From Burkholderiales bacterium (lineage in GTDB: Bacteria; Pseudomonadota; Gammaproteobacteria; Burkholderiales; SG8-39), in contig JACZJV010000115.1 in NCBI GenBank assembly GCA_014860355.1, positions 1-64,000 of the forward strand: a stretch of 64,000 nucleotides of DNA, in the 5' to 3' direction. Each line of letters starts with the position of its first letter. Position 1 is the stretch's first letter. Positions 35,921 to 44,819 of the stretch are shown here, piece after piece. Under the pieces are notes generated by a model that saw nothing but the letters and a program-made list of their open reading frames with translations, had not been told where the DNA came from and made no database searches. A program made the translations under genes and the position numbers.

Positions 35921-38900
35921 GGCAGTGTCGCGGCGCCTTCCGTTGACACCAGTCCGCCTCTGCGTCGCGCTAGCCGCGATAGTCGCGGCTAGCGCGACGC
36001 ATGCGCAGTCGATCGACAACGTCGACATACGGCGCCTGGGCGAAGAAGCCGAAATAGCCATCCGCTTCACGGCCCCGCTGCATTATCTTCGACACGCGCC
36101 CGTGGATTTTGGGACCTCGCTGCACATCTATACGCAGCCGACGCTTCGCGCGGCGCGGGATCCCGAATCCCGCAAAGACACAAGGCGCGCACCAGATACG
36201 GATTTGGTTCCTGAATTTACACTGACCTACCCGGATACCGACGGTTCCTTGTCCATCGCATTCGCCAAACCGACACCGTTTGCCGCGCGCGGCGGAAGCG
36301 ACGGCAGGAGCATCATTGTGACGGTGCCTGCCTTGCCAAATGCGAAGGACTGGGTAGTACAGATGAAGGGCATCGCGCCCGAGGCGAAGCCGCTGCCGGC
36401 GCAGATTTTTGCCGACCTCGCGCCATCGAATACGGCCGCCGCTGCATCTGCTTCTGCGGGCCGGAGCATCGAGGACATCGCCGTCCAACGCGTGGGTAAT
36501 CAAGCCGAAATTCAAATCCGCTTCACTTCGCCGGTGCGCCTCACGCGGCCCACGGCCCCGGGGGCTGGTGATTCCGTGGTCCTGTATCCGCGGCTATTTC
36601 AAGCCGGAAAATCATCGGAGACGCAGGGGCGGGAATCAAACCGGGTGGAGGGAATCGATTTGATTCCCCCTTTCAGCGTAAGCTATCCCGAAGCCGACGG
36701 ATCGCTCGCCTTGCGCTTTGACCGCGCAACACGCTATTCCGTGGGGCCAGGCCCCGACGACAGGAGCATCAACATTGTCGTACCTGCGATTCCGGGGGCG
36801 AAGGATTTCTCGCTTTACGTGCAAGGCGCGCCACCCGGGCCTATAGCGACAGCAGGCAGGGCTCCCGCGGCTGTGCCCGCCGTCGCAGCGCCACTATTGC
36901 TCGCCGGAAATTCCACGCTGCCGGATGTGCCTGCGGAGTCGACGGCAGCGGTAGTATCGGCGTTCGCGCCGAGGGCGCCGGAACCGGCGTCAGTTCCCCT
37001 GGCGGGACCAGCCGCACCCACACCGGCTGCGCCGCCCGCGCCAGCAACTGCAAATGGAATGCCGGCGGCCGCAGCCTCACCCACCGCTGCTGCACCACCG
37101 ACGGTCGGAGTGCGTTTGGCGACTCCCGACGCGCCGGCGCGTTCCGCTGCGCCCATTGTTCTGGCGGCAGCACCGATTGCGCAGCAACCGGACCCGGCTC
37201 CACCGCCAGAGGCTGCGCCGCCGGCAGCGTCGGCGACGTCCACACCTGCGCCTGCACCGGTTCCGGCAGCCGAACTTCCGACGGCGGCACCGCTGACGCC
37301 GGAGGAGATTGAGGCTAGGGCCAAATCGGCGATGGAAGAAGCACAGCGCGCACTTGCCAGCCAGCGCGGCGTGGTGGCGGCAGAGCGCCTCGACAAGGTG
37401 CTGGCTCTGCCGCCGAACAGCCAATCGCGCCTGGCGCAGGCTTTGATGGGCGAGGCGCGCGAATACAGCGGCGAGCTGCGCAAGGCGAGGGCCGAGTACG
37501 AGCTCTACCTCAAGCGCTATCCAGACGGCGCCGAAGCTGCGCGAGTGAAGGAACGTCTCGCAGCCCTGAACACGACGATGACCCAGACGGCTGCCGCCGC
37601 GCCGGCCGGATCAGGATTGGCAAAACCGGCCGAATGGACCGTCTATGGAAGCTTTTCGCAGTACGGCTACCGCGGCAACTCGCAGATTGAAACCATCACT
37701 CCGCCGCCCCCAGGGGAGCTTACGTTCAACTCCGACAAGCTGTCGCTGCAGGATCAGAACTCCATCATTTCGACTTTGGATCTGAACGCGCGCAAGCGCG
37801 ACGCTACCCGCGATACCCGCATCGTGTTTCGAGACACTGATACGCGCAATCATCTCGAAGGGCAGCCGCAGGTAAATCGACTCTACAACGCTTATTTCGA
37901 GCAGACGGACCGCAAAGTCGGCTATCTGATGCGCGTGGGCCGACAGCTGGGCGCGGGGGGCGGCGTATTTGGGCGATTCGACGGCGTTTGGGCGGGCTAC
38001 GACGTGAATCCGACCTGGCGGGTCAACGGCGTTGTCGGCAGGCCGGTTGAATACGGCACCCCGCTGACGCGCAGCGTTCAGGGAATCAGTGTCGACCGTC
38101 AGCCTCAGCTCGGCGAACCCGGACTCAGCGCATACTATGTCGAACAACCGCTGGAGGGACTCGACGACCGCAAGGCCGTCGGATTGGAGGGCAGATATTT
38201 CGACCAGCGCAGCACGGTATACACCATGCTCGATTACGACTTGAACTTCCGCAGCCTGAACATCGTGATGGCGCAAGCCAATTGGCGCTCCGATGCGGGA
38301 ACTAGCTATTTCGCCAACATCGACATACGAAAGACGCCGCCGCTGAGCCTGCTCACGGCGCTGCCGGCGCAGCAGGTAATCGATCCCGTCACCGGGCTAC
38401 CCATATTCCTGGATTTGCGCACGGCGGTCAGCACTACTGCGTACAACCTGGGTGTAAGTGAAATGCGCAATCAGGCGTCGATACTTACCGCGACCTCGCG
38501 ACTGTACTCGATCGGGTTCAATCACCCCTTGACACCTCGTTGGCAGCTGGGGGCTGATTATCGGCTGGCAGATATAACGGGGACCGACGGCGTCGGTGCC
38601 ATGCCGCCCCAGCCGGGCTCGGGCGCAAGCAATGTGTACTCCGGCACGGCGCTAGGCACCAGCCTCGCGCTGCCGAACGACACGCTGGTGATGAACGCGA
38701 GCCTGATCGATAATCCGACCGCGTTCGGGCAGGCCTACAACGTTAGCTACGTCGTTCCATATAAGGCCTGGCGTTTCGACGCGAACTTTCGCTACTACGC
38801 GCAGAGCGACAATCAGGACCAGAAGCAGACGCGCGTTTCGCCGTCGCTCAGGATAGCGTATAGCTGGCGAGACAGCATCACGCTTGAAATGGAGGCGGGA

Positions 38901-38990
38901 TACGAAAACGTCAACGAGACCGGGCCGCTACGCGAGGTACACTCGCGCCGGCAATATTTCTTCGGCGGCTACCGGTGGGATTTTCATTGA
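35913..38990 (+). CDS. Outer-membrane beta-barrel protein with two AMIN-like domains
   Basis: A 1025-aa protein. A signal peptide ends near ATHAQS. Two AMIN-like domains (about 32-150 and 180-300) share motifs with the preceding gene (SDGRSI / DDRSI). Then comes a Pro/Ala-rich linker (about 300-455), a helical TPR-like hairpin (about 460-560, LTPEEIEARAKSAMEEAQ) and a domain of about 430 aa rich in alternating aromatic beta strands (WTVYGSFSQYGYRG, YRLADI, FRYYAQSD) ending YRWDFH, as expected for an outer-membrane barrel. It may anchor, shelter or export the cytochromes, as a porin does in porin-cytochrome conduits, though it is not a recognised MtrB. TPR-barrel polysaccharide exporters (PgaA/BcsC type) are the alternative. 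Confidence 0.75.
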   Translation: MAEAVSRRLPLTPVRLCVALAAIVAASATHAQSIDNVDIRRLGEEAEIAIRFTAPLHYLRHAPVDFGTSLHIYTQPTLRAARDPESRKDTRRAPDTDLVPEFTLTYPDTDGSLSIAFAKPTPFAARGGSDGRSIIVTVPALPNAKDWVVQMKGIAPEAKPLPAQIFADLAPSNTAAAASASAGRSIEDIAVQRVGNQAEIQIRFTSPVRLTRPTAPGAGDSVVLYPRLFQAGKSSETQGRESNRVEGIDLIPPFSVSYPEADGSLALRFDRATRYSVGPGPDDRSINIVVPAIPGAKDFSLYVQGAPPGPIATAGRAPAAVPAVAAPLLLAGNSTLPDVPAESTAAVVSAFAPRAPEPASVPLAGPAAPTPAAPPAPATANGMPAAAASPTAAAPPTVGVRLATPDAPARSAAPIVLAAAPIAQQPDPAPPPEAAPPAASATSTPAPAPVPAAELPTAAPLTPEEIEARAKSAMEEAQRALASQRGVVAAERLDKVLALPPNSQSRLAQALMGEAREYSGELRKARAEYELYLKRYPDGAEAARVKERLAALNTTMTQTAAAAPAGSGLAKPAEWTVYGSFSQYGYRGNSQIETITPPPPGELTFNSDKLSLQDQNSIISTLDLNARKRDATRDTRIVFRDTDTRNHLEGQPQVNRLYNAYFEQTDRKVGYLMRVGRQLGAGGGVFGRFDGVWAGYDVNPTWRVNGVVGRPVEYGTPLTRSVQGISVDRQPQLGEPGLSAYYVEQPLEGLDDRKAVGLEGRYFDQRSTVYTMLDYDLNFRSLNIVMAQANWRSDAGTSYFANIDIRKTPPLSLLTALPAQQVIDPVTGLPIFLDLRTAVSTTAYNLGVSEMRNQASILTATSRLYSIGFNHPLTPRWQLGADYRLADITGTDGVGAMPPQPGSGASNVYSGTALGTSLALPNDTLVMNASLIDNPTAFGQAYNVSYVVPYKAWRFDANFRYYAQSDNQDQKQTRVSPSLRIAYSWRDSITLEMEAGYENVNETGPLREVHSRRQYFFGGYRWDFH

Positions 38991-39008
38991 CATGAACGCC
39001 TGCCCGGT

Positions 39009-39770
39009 ATGAACGCTCTGGTCGTTGCAGCGCTCGTTTTTCTTGCGGCGTCGCTGTCCGCACTCGTTTCCAGGAGCAGCGCGGCTAGCGAGCGCAAATG
39101 GCTGGTCTGGCTCGTCCCCGTCGTTACGGCGGCGGTAGCGGGCGGCCTGTATACCTGGTACGAAATACCGGCTGCTTCGATCGCGCTCGCCGCCGCCACA
39201 CCCCGAATCAGTAGCAGCGCGACGGTGCTAGGCAAAAGCAGCGAACTGGACGAAATGGGGAGGCAACTCGCGAACAAGTTGGGCCAGGACGCGCAACCGG
39301 CACCCGAGAGCAGCAAGCGCAATGCCGGCGACCTGCGCGAATTGTCCAAGCGCCTGGCCGAGAAGCTCGAACGTGATCCGCAAAATGGCCCGGGCTGGGC
39401 CTTGCTGGCCAGATCCTATTCGAATACGGGACAATTCGGCGAAGCGGAGCAGGCGTTCGCCAAGGCGGCCAGACTGCAACCCGACGATGCGTCGCTGTAT
39501 GCCGACTGGGCTGACGCATACCTGAATGCGCATGAAGGCAAATGGGATCCAAGCGCTGCGGATATCGTGAAGCAGGCGCTGGCCATCGACCCCAAACTGC
39601 CCAAGGCGCTCGCTCTTGCCGGAGCCGAGGCTGGTGCGCGCGGGGACCACAAGGCCGCCGCGGATTACTGGACGCGCGCGAAAGCAGTCGTCCCTCCCGA
39701 TTCTGCTGCGGCTCGCGAGGCTGAGGCGAACCTCAAGAAAGCGCAAGAACGCTCCGCCGCCAAAGGCTAG
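39009..39770 (+). CDS. CcmI/NrfG-like TPR protein, probable cytochrome c maturation factor
   Basis: A 253-aa protein with two N-terminal membrane segments (residues 3-20 and 32-50) and a C-terminal TPR region: DPQNGPGWALLARSYSNTGQFGEAEQAFAKAARLQPDDASLYADWADA, then ALAIDPKLPKALALAGAEA. This layout matches CcmI/CycH and NrfG, which hold apocytochromes for haem attachment at the periplasmic face. It begins 18 bp after the outer-membrane protein gene, so it belongs to the same operon as the locus that must attach over 100 haems. No other ccm genes are in the window, so the core lyase must be encoded elsewhere. Confidence 0.75.
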   Translation: MNALVVAALVFLAASLSALVSRSSAASERKWLVWLVPVVTAAVAGGLYTWYEIPAASIALAAATPRISSSATVLGKSSELDEMGRQLANKLGQDAQPAPESSKRNAGDLRELSKRLAEKLERDPQNGPGWALLARSYSNTGQFGEAEQAFAKAARLQPDDASLYADWADAYLNAHEGKWDPSAADIVKQALAIDPKLPKALALAGAEAGARGDHKAAADYWTRAKAVVPPDSAAAREAEANLKKAQERSAAKG

Positions 39771-39857
39771 GGCGCCCCGGCCGCATTTCAGCGCTATCGC
39801 GACCGCGCACCAGGCACAGGTCGCGCTGGCCCGTTCAGTGGGAAGAGTAGCTCCTGT

Positions 39858-41105
39858 TCAACGTTTTCCGCCCGCCATTTGCGCGCTCCCGCGCGACGCG
39901 CGCAAGCGCAGCGTGGCGATCGGACCCAGCATGGCGCCTACGCCAAGCGCGGTCCAGGCCCAGCCCCAGGCAGCGTCCGCGCGCGCACCGTAGGCGCCCT
40001 GCCCCAGGTCGAGCACCATACCGAAAGCCCAGGGACTGACTGCACCAACGCCGAAACCAAGCACCGAGCGCAGCGCAAACGCCGCCCCCAGGCAATGTCC
40101 GGGCACGAGCTCGGTCATTGCGGTGGAATACACCGAGGAGTCTCCGATCGCGGTCAGGTTATAGGCGATGGCCACGGCGACCACGATCCACGCCGGCGCG
40201 GCGATCAGCCAGCCGAAAGTGAAGGAGCAGACCAGACTGGCAAGCGACATAATCAGAATCACCGCGGTGCGCCCCCAGCGGTCCGAAAGCATGCCGCCGC
40301 CGATGCTGCCCGCGGTACTGATGAGATAACTCAAGGCGGCAAACGCGATACCCAGACTGGCCGTGCCGGCGCTGGTTTCGCGGCCATGCGCGAGCACCAC
40401 ACCGAGGTAGGTCGGCATCCAAGCCCACATGCCGAGCAGTTCCCAGGAATGGAACACGTATGCCCAGACAGCGAGCATCGCGGGCTTGTTGCGCCAAACA
40501 TCGATGAGCGCGCGCAAGGGGTTCGCGTAACCGGCAGGATGCACCACATTGCGCGTACCGCGCAGCACCCAGGCTGCCAGGAGGCTAGCGGCGACCGGAC
40601 CGAGCGCGCAGGCGACGAGCGCCGCACGCCAGCCGGAAGCGACGATCAGCAGGCTGGACAACCAGAGCGAAGCAGCGTAGCCCAGCGAGGCGGCGGCAAG
40701 GTAATAGCCCATCGCGCGACCGCGCCGCGCGGCCGGAAAGTGCTCGGCGACCAATGTCAAGCCGGGCGTATAGGACCCGCCCGAGCACAGCCCCGCCAGT
40801 CCGTGCAACAGCAGCGCCGAGACGAAGCCGTCGGCGAACAGGGAGAATGCCATTGCGCTGACGCTGGCGGCGATGCAGCTTGCAAGAAAAGTGCGCTTCG
40901 CACCGTAGCGGTCGGCAAGAAAGCCGACGGCGAACAGCGAAACCAGATAGCCGAGGTGGAAGGCCGACTGGATCAGGCCCGCCTGCGCCGAGGACAGTCC
41001 CCAGTCCTGCTTCAGCAGTCCGAGCGAGGCAGAATAGGCGACGAATACCAGCGCGAAGCCCGCGCGCGCAAGGCACAGCGACGCTATCCACCGCCCGTCG
41101 CTCAA
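39858..41105 (-). CDS. MFS transporter
   Basis: A 415-aa carrier with about 12 hydrophobic helices. The loop after helix 2 has VGFLADRYGAKRTFLASC, the MFS signature, and the second half has a matching GGMLSDRWGRTAVI. Sequence character is closest to the general sugar/organic-anion MFS group; the substrate is unknown. It starts 3 bp from the stop of the EEP-family gene on the same strand, so the two form an operon. Confidence 0.82.
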   Translation of the reverse strand: MSDGRWIASLCLARAGFALVFVAYSASLGLLKQDWGLSSAQAGLIQSAFHLGYLVSLFAVGFLADRYGAKRTFLASCIAASVSAMAFSLFADGFVSALLLHGLAGLCSGGSYTPGLTLVAEHFPAARRGRAMGYYLAAASLGYAASLWLSSLLIVASGWRAALVACALGPVAASLLAAWVLRGTRNVVHPAGYANPLRALIDVWRNKPAMLAVWAYVFHSWELLGMWAWMPTYLGVVLAHGRETSAGTASLGIAFAALSYLISTAGSIGGGMLSDRWGRTAVILIMSLASLVCSFTFGWLIAAPAWIVVAVAIAYNLTAIGDSSVYSTAMTELVPGHCLGAAFALRSVLGFGVGAVSPWAFGMVLDLGQGAYGARADAAWGWAWTALGVGAMLGPIATLRLRASRGSAQMAGGKR

Positions 41106-41108
41106 GGC

Positions 41109-41960
41109 CTAATCCCGCAGGCGCAATAGCACCGGCTGGTGATCGGAGGCGTCGGTGTCCAGATTCACCGCCACATCCTCGACGCGGTCGGCGATGTCTT
41201 CCGTGACAAAAATGAAGTCGCAGGCGAAAGCTTCCGGCCACTGCTCGCGATCGTGCACGCCGATGGTGTAATCGTGGGACCGCTCGCCGTGACGCACTTG
41301 CCACGCATCGCGATAGGCAGGCGTGGCGTCGCTATAGGGTGCAATGATGCGCGCATGCAGCGGATCGTCCGACCGGAAATTGAAGTCGGCGGTGAGTATC
41401 GCCGAGCCCGGCCGCGGCATGGCCTCAAACGGCCCGCCTTCCTTTTTCGCGTGGCCGAGATCGGCGCGGTGCCCGGCGGCCTCCGCGTGCAACTCGCGCA
41501 GCCGGTTCACCTGCTGCCTGCGCTGCATTTCGGAATAGTATTCGAGGTGAGTGGTAGTCGCGCGCACCGGCCCGAACGGGGTGGCCAGCACCACCTCCAG
41601 CGCGATGCGCTGCATCCCCGGGACGGCGGGATCAGGGGGCCAGGGCAGCAGGTGCCGGAACACCTGGATCACCGAATAGCGCGCCAGAATCAGGTTGCCG
41701 AACTGGCGCCGTTTGCCTGCGGCGCCGAGCACATCGGTGGCAATCCCTTCCACGGCAGTGAATCCGGGCAACAGCTTACTAAGCAGGGCGAATTGATCCT
41801 CGCCTGACGACCCGGGCAGACCCGGATAATTGCGGGCCACCTCCTGCAGGCAGAGCACGTCGAAATCGGCCATGCCGCGGCAAACGTCGACGATGCGCTT
41901 CGGATCGACGCGGCCGTCGCAGCCGCGGCAGGATTGGATGTTCCAGCTGATGAGGTTCAT
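41109..41960 (-). CDS. Endonuclease/exonuclease/phosphatase-family protein
   Basis: A 283-aa protein of the EEP fold: ISWNIQSCRG with the metal-linked Asn, DVLCLQEVARN with the catalytic Glu, TTHLEYYSEMQR, LTADFNFRSDDP with the Asp/Asn pair and the C-terminal SDHQPVLLRL with the catalytic His. These enzymes cut phosphodiester or phosphomonoester bonds in nucleic acids, lipids or inositol phosphates with Mg2+. There is no signal peptide, so it is probably cytoplasmic. The substrate cannot be assigned. It is transcribed just ahead of the MFS gene. Confidence 0.88.
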   Translation of the reverse strand: MNLISWNIQSCRGCDGRVDPKRIVDVCRGMADFDVLCLQEVARNYPGLPGSSGEDQFALLSKLLPGFTAVEGIATDVLGAAGKRRQFGNLILARYSVIQVFRHLLPWPPDPAVPGMQRIALEVVLATPFGPVRATTTHLEYYSEMQRRQQVNRLRELHAEAAGHRADLGHAKKEGGPFEAMPRPGSAILTADFNFRSDDPLHARIIAPYSDATPAYRDAWQVRHGERSHDYTIGVHDREQWPEAFACDFIFVTEDIADRVEDVAVNLDTDASDHQPVLLRLRD

Positions 41961-42239
41961 GCCGACGTCGCGCGCGATATACGATTTCGCATTGTATCCC
42001 CATGCCGCGCGTGCAGCGAAGCGCGCGCCCCGGGTAGCGGGAAAATAGTAGAATGCGCGAGATCATGGCTCGCCGACCGGGCGGGGCCATGGACCGAGAG
42101 AATGCGCCATGGTCCGGATCGCATGATACGACGCCCTGGACGGCGGACACGCCAGCGCGAACGCCGGGCAGCGGTAATCGGCAACATCTCCCGCCGGCGC
42201 ACATGAATCGCGCGGAAAGACATTGGGACCGATACAACC

Positions 42240-42737
42240 ATGAAACTGATCACTGCTTTGATTGCAACCATGCTCCTGGCCGCCTGCGCGTCATATAGCG
42301 GATCCGGCCTGAAGCCGGGCGTCGCGAACCTCGAACAGGTGCAGGCGCTGATGGGACAACCCGCGATGCGCTGGCAGGACGCCGACGGCTCAGTGCAGCT
42401 CGCCTATCCGCGCGGTCCATACGGTTACCATACCTATATGGTAAAGATCGGGTCGGACGGACGCCTGCAAAGCATAGAAAATGTTCTCGAGGATTCCACA
42501 TTCCGCCGCATCGTACCCGGCCTGAGCAAAGAAGAGGTGCTGCGGCTGCTCGGTCCGCCGAACGAAAGCCGCAGCGTCTATAACAAGGCACGCAACGAAC
42601 TGGCGTGGGAGTGGCGCTTCCGCGACGCGTTCAACGAACCCGCGCGCTACGTTGTATTGTTCGACGCCAGCGCCGGTACCGTACGCAGCGCCATGGTCCT
42701 GCGTGAATACATGGAACGGAGCTTTTTCATGCGCTAG
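42240..42737 (+). CDS. BamE (SmpA/OmlA)-like outer-membrane lipoprotein
   Basis: A 165-aa protein with a lipoprotein signal ending LLAACASYSG (lipidated Cys near residue 16). Two BamE-like halves follow: GLKPGVANLEQVQALMGQPA and VPGLSKEEVLRLLGPPNE, each with the G-x-s-xx-V-xxLlGxP pattern of SmpA/OmlA domains. Such lipoproteins stabilise the outer-membrane assembly machinery or bind envelope partners. It differs from true BamE (about 110 aa) in being longer with two repeats, so it is a paralogue. It stands alone and converges on the tiny secreted protein gene. Confidence 0.82.
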   Translation: MKLITALIATMLLAACASYSGSGLKPGVANLEQVQALMGQPAMRWQDADGSVQLAYPRGPYGYHTYMVKIGSDGRLQSIENVLEDSTFRRIVPGLSKEEVLRLLGPPNESRSVYNKARNELAWEWRFRDAFNEPARYVVLFDASAGTVRSAMVLREYMERSFFMR

Positions 42738-42851
42738 CACTCATCGCAACACCAGGCGATCGGTGTGGCCCTTGCCCCCACATGCACTATCAGGACCGGG
42801 AGCGACCGGCATCACATACCGCCCCCCGGCGGTTTTCCAGAGAACTCCGGC

Positions 42852-43073
42852 TTACTGTGTCGCGGTCGTCGTCGTTGTGGCCGGCAGCGCCGGACTGTCT
42901 TCGTTCGACGAGGCGGCGACCGCCACCGCGACGACCGCAACAGCAGCGGCGATCATACCGCCGGTGATCGCACCAGTCGCTGCACCGGTCGCACCACCGG
43001 CGCCGGAGCCCTGTCCGAACGCACCGCCGGAAACGAACATCGAAGCTATCAGAATTGCAAGCGCCCTTTTCAT
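42852..43073 (-). CDS. Tiny secreted Gly/Ala/Thr-rich protein, YjbE-like
   Basis: 73 aa from MKRALAILIAS, with GGAGA eight bases before this ATG; the longer ORF-track form from 43247 is not supported. A signal peptide ends near GGAFGQ. The mature part is a Gly/Ala-rich stretch, a hydrophobic Ala/Val run (AAAVAVVAVAVAAS) and a Thr-rich end, TTTTTATQ. The composition and end recall YjbE-type proteins linked to exopolysaccharide operons, but no polysaccharide gene is adjacent, so the function is open. Confidence 0.65.
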   Translation of the reverse strand: MKRALAILIASMFVSGGAFGQGSGAGGATGAATGAITGGMIAAAVAVVAVAVAASSNEDSPALPATTTTTATQ

Positions 43074-43152
43074 ATTTATCTCCATTAAGTAGACAACGAC
43101 CCAGCAAATTTTCACGCGTGACCCGAACGCAATGCCTGCTCCACCGCCGACA

Positions 43153-44817
43153 TCACCGCCGACCGTGCGCCTGCCGCCGGGATGAGGGCGACTGCGCACG
43201 CCAGGATGAGACTGCGGCGAGCTCGCGTTCGGGCTTCGCGCGCACAATGTCGACCGCGCCCAGGTAGATTTCGCCGGCGCCGCCGTCCAGCGAAATCACC
43301 TGGCCTTCGCGCAACGGCTTGCCGCCGATGCTGCAACTGCGCTTGGCAAGGTCGATCGTGAGCTCGCGGCATCCGACCAGGCACACCTTGCCCATCTGGC
43401 GCGCGACTACCGCAGCATGCGCGGTGCGCCCGCCGCGCGCGGTGAGTATGCCGGCCGCACGGGCGATGCCGCTGACGTCGTCGGTAGACGTGTCCTCGCG
43501 CACCAGGATGACCGCTTTTCCGGACGAGGCACGCCGGCGCGCGGTCTCGGAGTCGAGCACTATTTCCCCAACCGCGACGCCTACACCGGCGGGTACCGCG
43601 CGCGCCAGCGGCGCCTGCCCGTCCTTGGGCCGGATCGACTCGGCCACGATCGCCTGCAGCTTGTAGCCCTCCAGCCGCGCAAGCCCCGCCGCCGGCTCCA
43701 GCAGGCCTTCGGCTACCATCTCGACCGCGATCCGCAGCGCCGCCAGCGGCGTACGCTTGCCCTCGCGCGCCTGCAGCATATAGAGCTGCCCGTTCTGCAC
43801 TGTGAATTCGAACTCCTGCATGTCCCCGAACTCGGCTTCAAGGCGCTGGCGCAGCGCGTCGATTTGCTGCGCCACCTGCGGCAGCATCGCGCCGATTTGC
43901 CCGTGCTCCCCGAGCTCGTGCCGGCCCGCCACCACGTCGTCTCCCTGCGCGTTGAACAGAAAATCCATGTATAGCGCGTTCTCGCCGTTTGCCGGATCGC
44001 GGGTAAACGCAACCCCGGAGCCGGAGGTGCCGCCGCTGTTTCCGAACACCATCGTTTGCACGCAGACGGCGGTGCCGGCCGCGCCGCGAAGTTGATGAAT
44101 GCGCCGGTATTCGAGCGCTTTCTTCGCGGACCAGGAGCGCAATACGGCCTCCGTTGCCGCGGTCAGCTGGTCCTGCGGCGCTTGCGGGAAACTCTCGCCG
44201 GTTAGCTCGCGGTAGATTTCCATGTATTCTCCGGCGAGTTCGCGCAGCGCGATGAAATCGAGTTCGCCAGCACTGGTCAGGCACGCCGCCTTTAGCGCTC
44301 GAGCCCGCGCCTCGTCGAACGCATCCGGTTTTGCGCCCTGCACTACTTCAGCGAATGACTGAATCAGTCTGCGGTAGCAATCCCAGGCCAGGCGCGGATT
44401 GCCGGTCATGCGCACCAGCCCCGCCACGGTGAGGTCGTTCAAACCGACGTTCAGAACCGTATCGAGCATCCCCGGCATCGACACCGCTGCGCCCGAGCGC
44501 ACCGAAACCAGCAGCGGCCGGCGTTCGCCGCCGAAGGACAGCCCCGAGAGGCGCTCCAGTTCGTGCAGGTTGCCGCGCAACAGATCGCGAAGGCCTTCGG
44601 CCAGCGCGCACTTCTGCGCGTAGTAGTCGCGACAGAAGGCCGTGGACAGGACGAACGCCGCCGGCACCGGCATACCCACGGCCGCCATGCGCGCGAGGTT
44701 GTAGGCCTTGAAGCCCATTTCCTCGGGCGAGGCGTCGGCCGCCAGTGCGGCCCCCGCGCTGATCAGGTACACCCGCCGCTCGCTGTCCCCGCCGCCGTGA
44801 CGCTTGCCTTTGGCCAT
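43153..44817 (-). CDS. PPDK-like PEP/pyruvate-binding protein lacking the C-terminal barrel
   Basis: A 554-aa protein matching the N-terminal two thirds of pyruvate phosphate dikinase. There is an ATP-grasp nucleotide domain (MGFKAYNLARMAAVGMPVP, VSVRSGAAVSMPGMLDTVLN, GTSGSGVAFTRDP) and the phosphohistidine swivel domain (TARGGRTAHAAVVARQMGK, with the His that carries phosphate). The usual C-terminal TIM barrel that binds PEP/pyruvate, which makes full PPDK about 900 aa, is missing. It may phosphorylate its own His from ATP and pass the phosphate to another partner. It starts 3 bp from the stop of the 652-aa gene, so the two should work together. Confidence 0.85.
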   Translation of the reverse strand: MAKGKRHGGGDSERRVYLISAGAALAADASPEEMGFKAYNLARMAAVGMPVPAAFVLSTAFCRDYYAQKCALAEGLRDLLRGNLHELERLSGLSFGGERRPLLVSVRSGAAVSMPGMLDTVLNVGLNDLTVAGLVRMTGNPRLAWDCYRRLIQSFAEVVQGAKPDAFDEARARALKAACLTSAGELDFIALRELAGEYMEIYRELTGESFPQAPQDQLTAATEAVLRSWSAKKALEYRRIHQLRGAAGTAVCVQTMVFGNSGGTSGSGVAFTRDPANGENALYMDFLFNAQGDDVVAGRHELGEHGQIGAMLPQVAQQIDALRQRLEAEFGDMQEFEFTVQNGQLYMLQAREGKRTPLAALRIAVEMVAEGLLEPAAGLARLEGYKLQAIVAESIRPKDGQAPLARAVPAGVGVAVGEIVLDSETARRRASSGKAVILVREDTSTDDVSGIARAAGILTARGGRTAHAAVVARQMGKVCLVGCRELTIDLAKRSCSIGGKPLREGQVISLDGGAGEIYLGAVDIVRAKPERELAAVSSWRAQSPSSRRQAHGRR

Positions 44818-44819
44818 GG

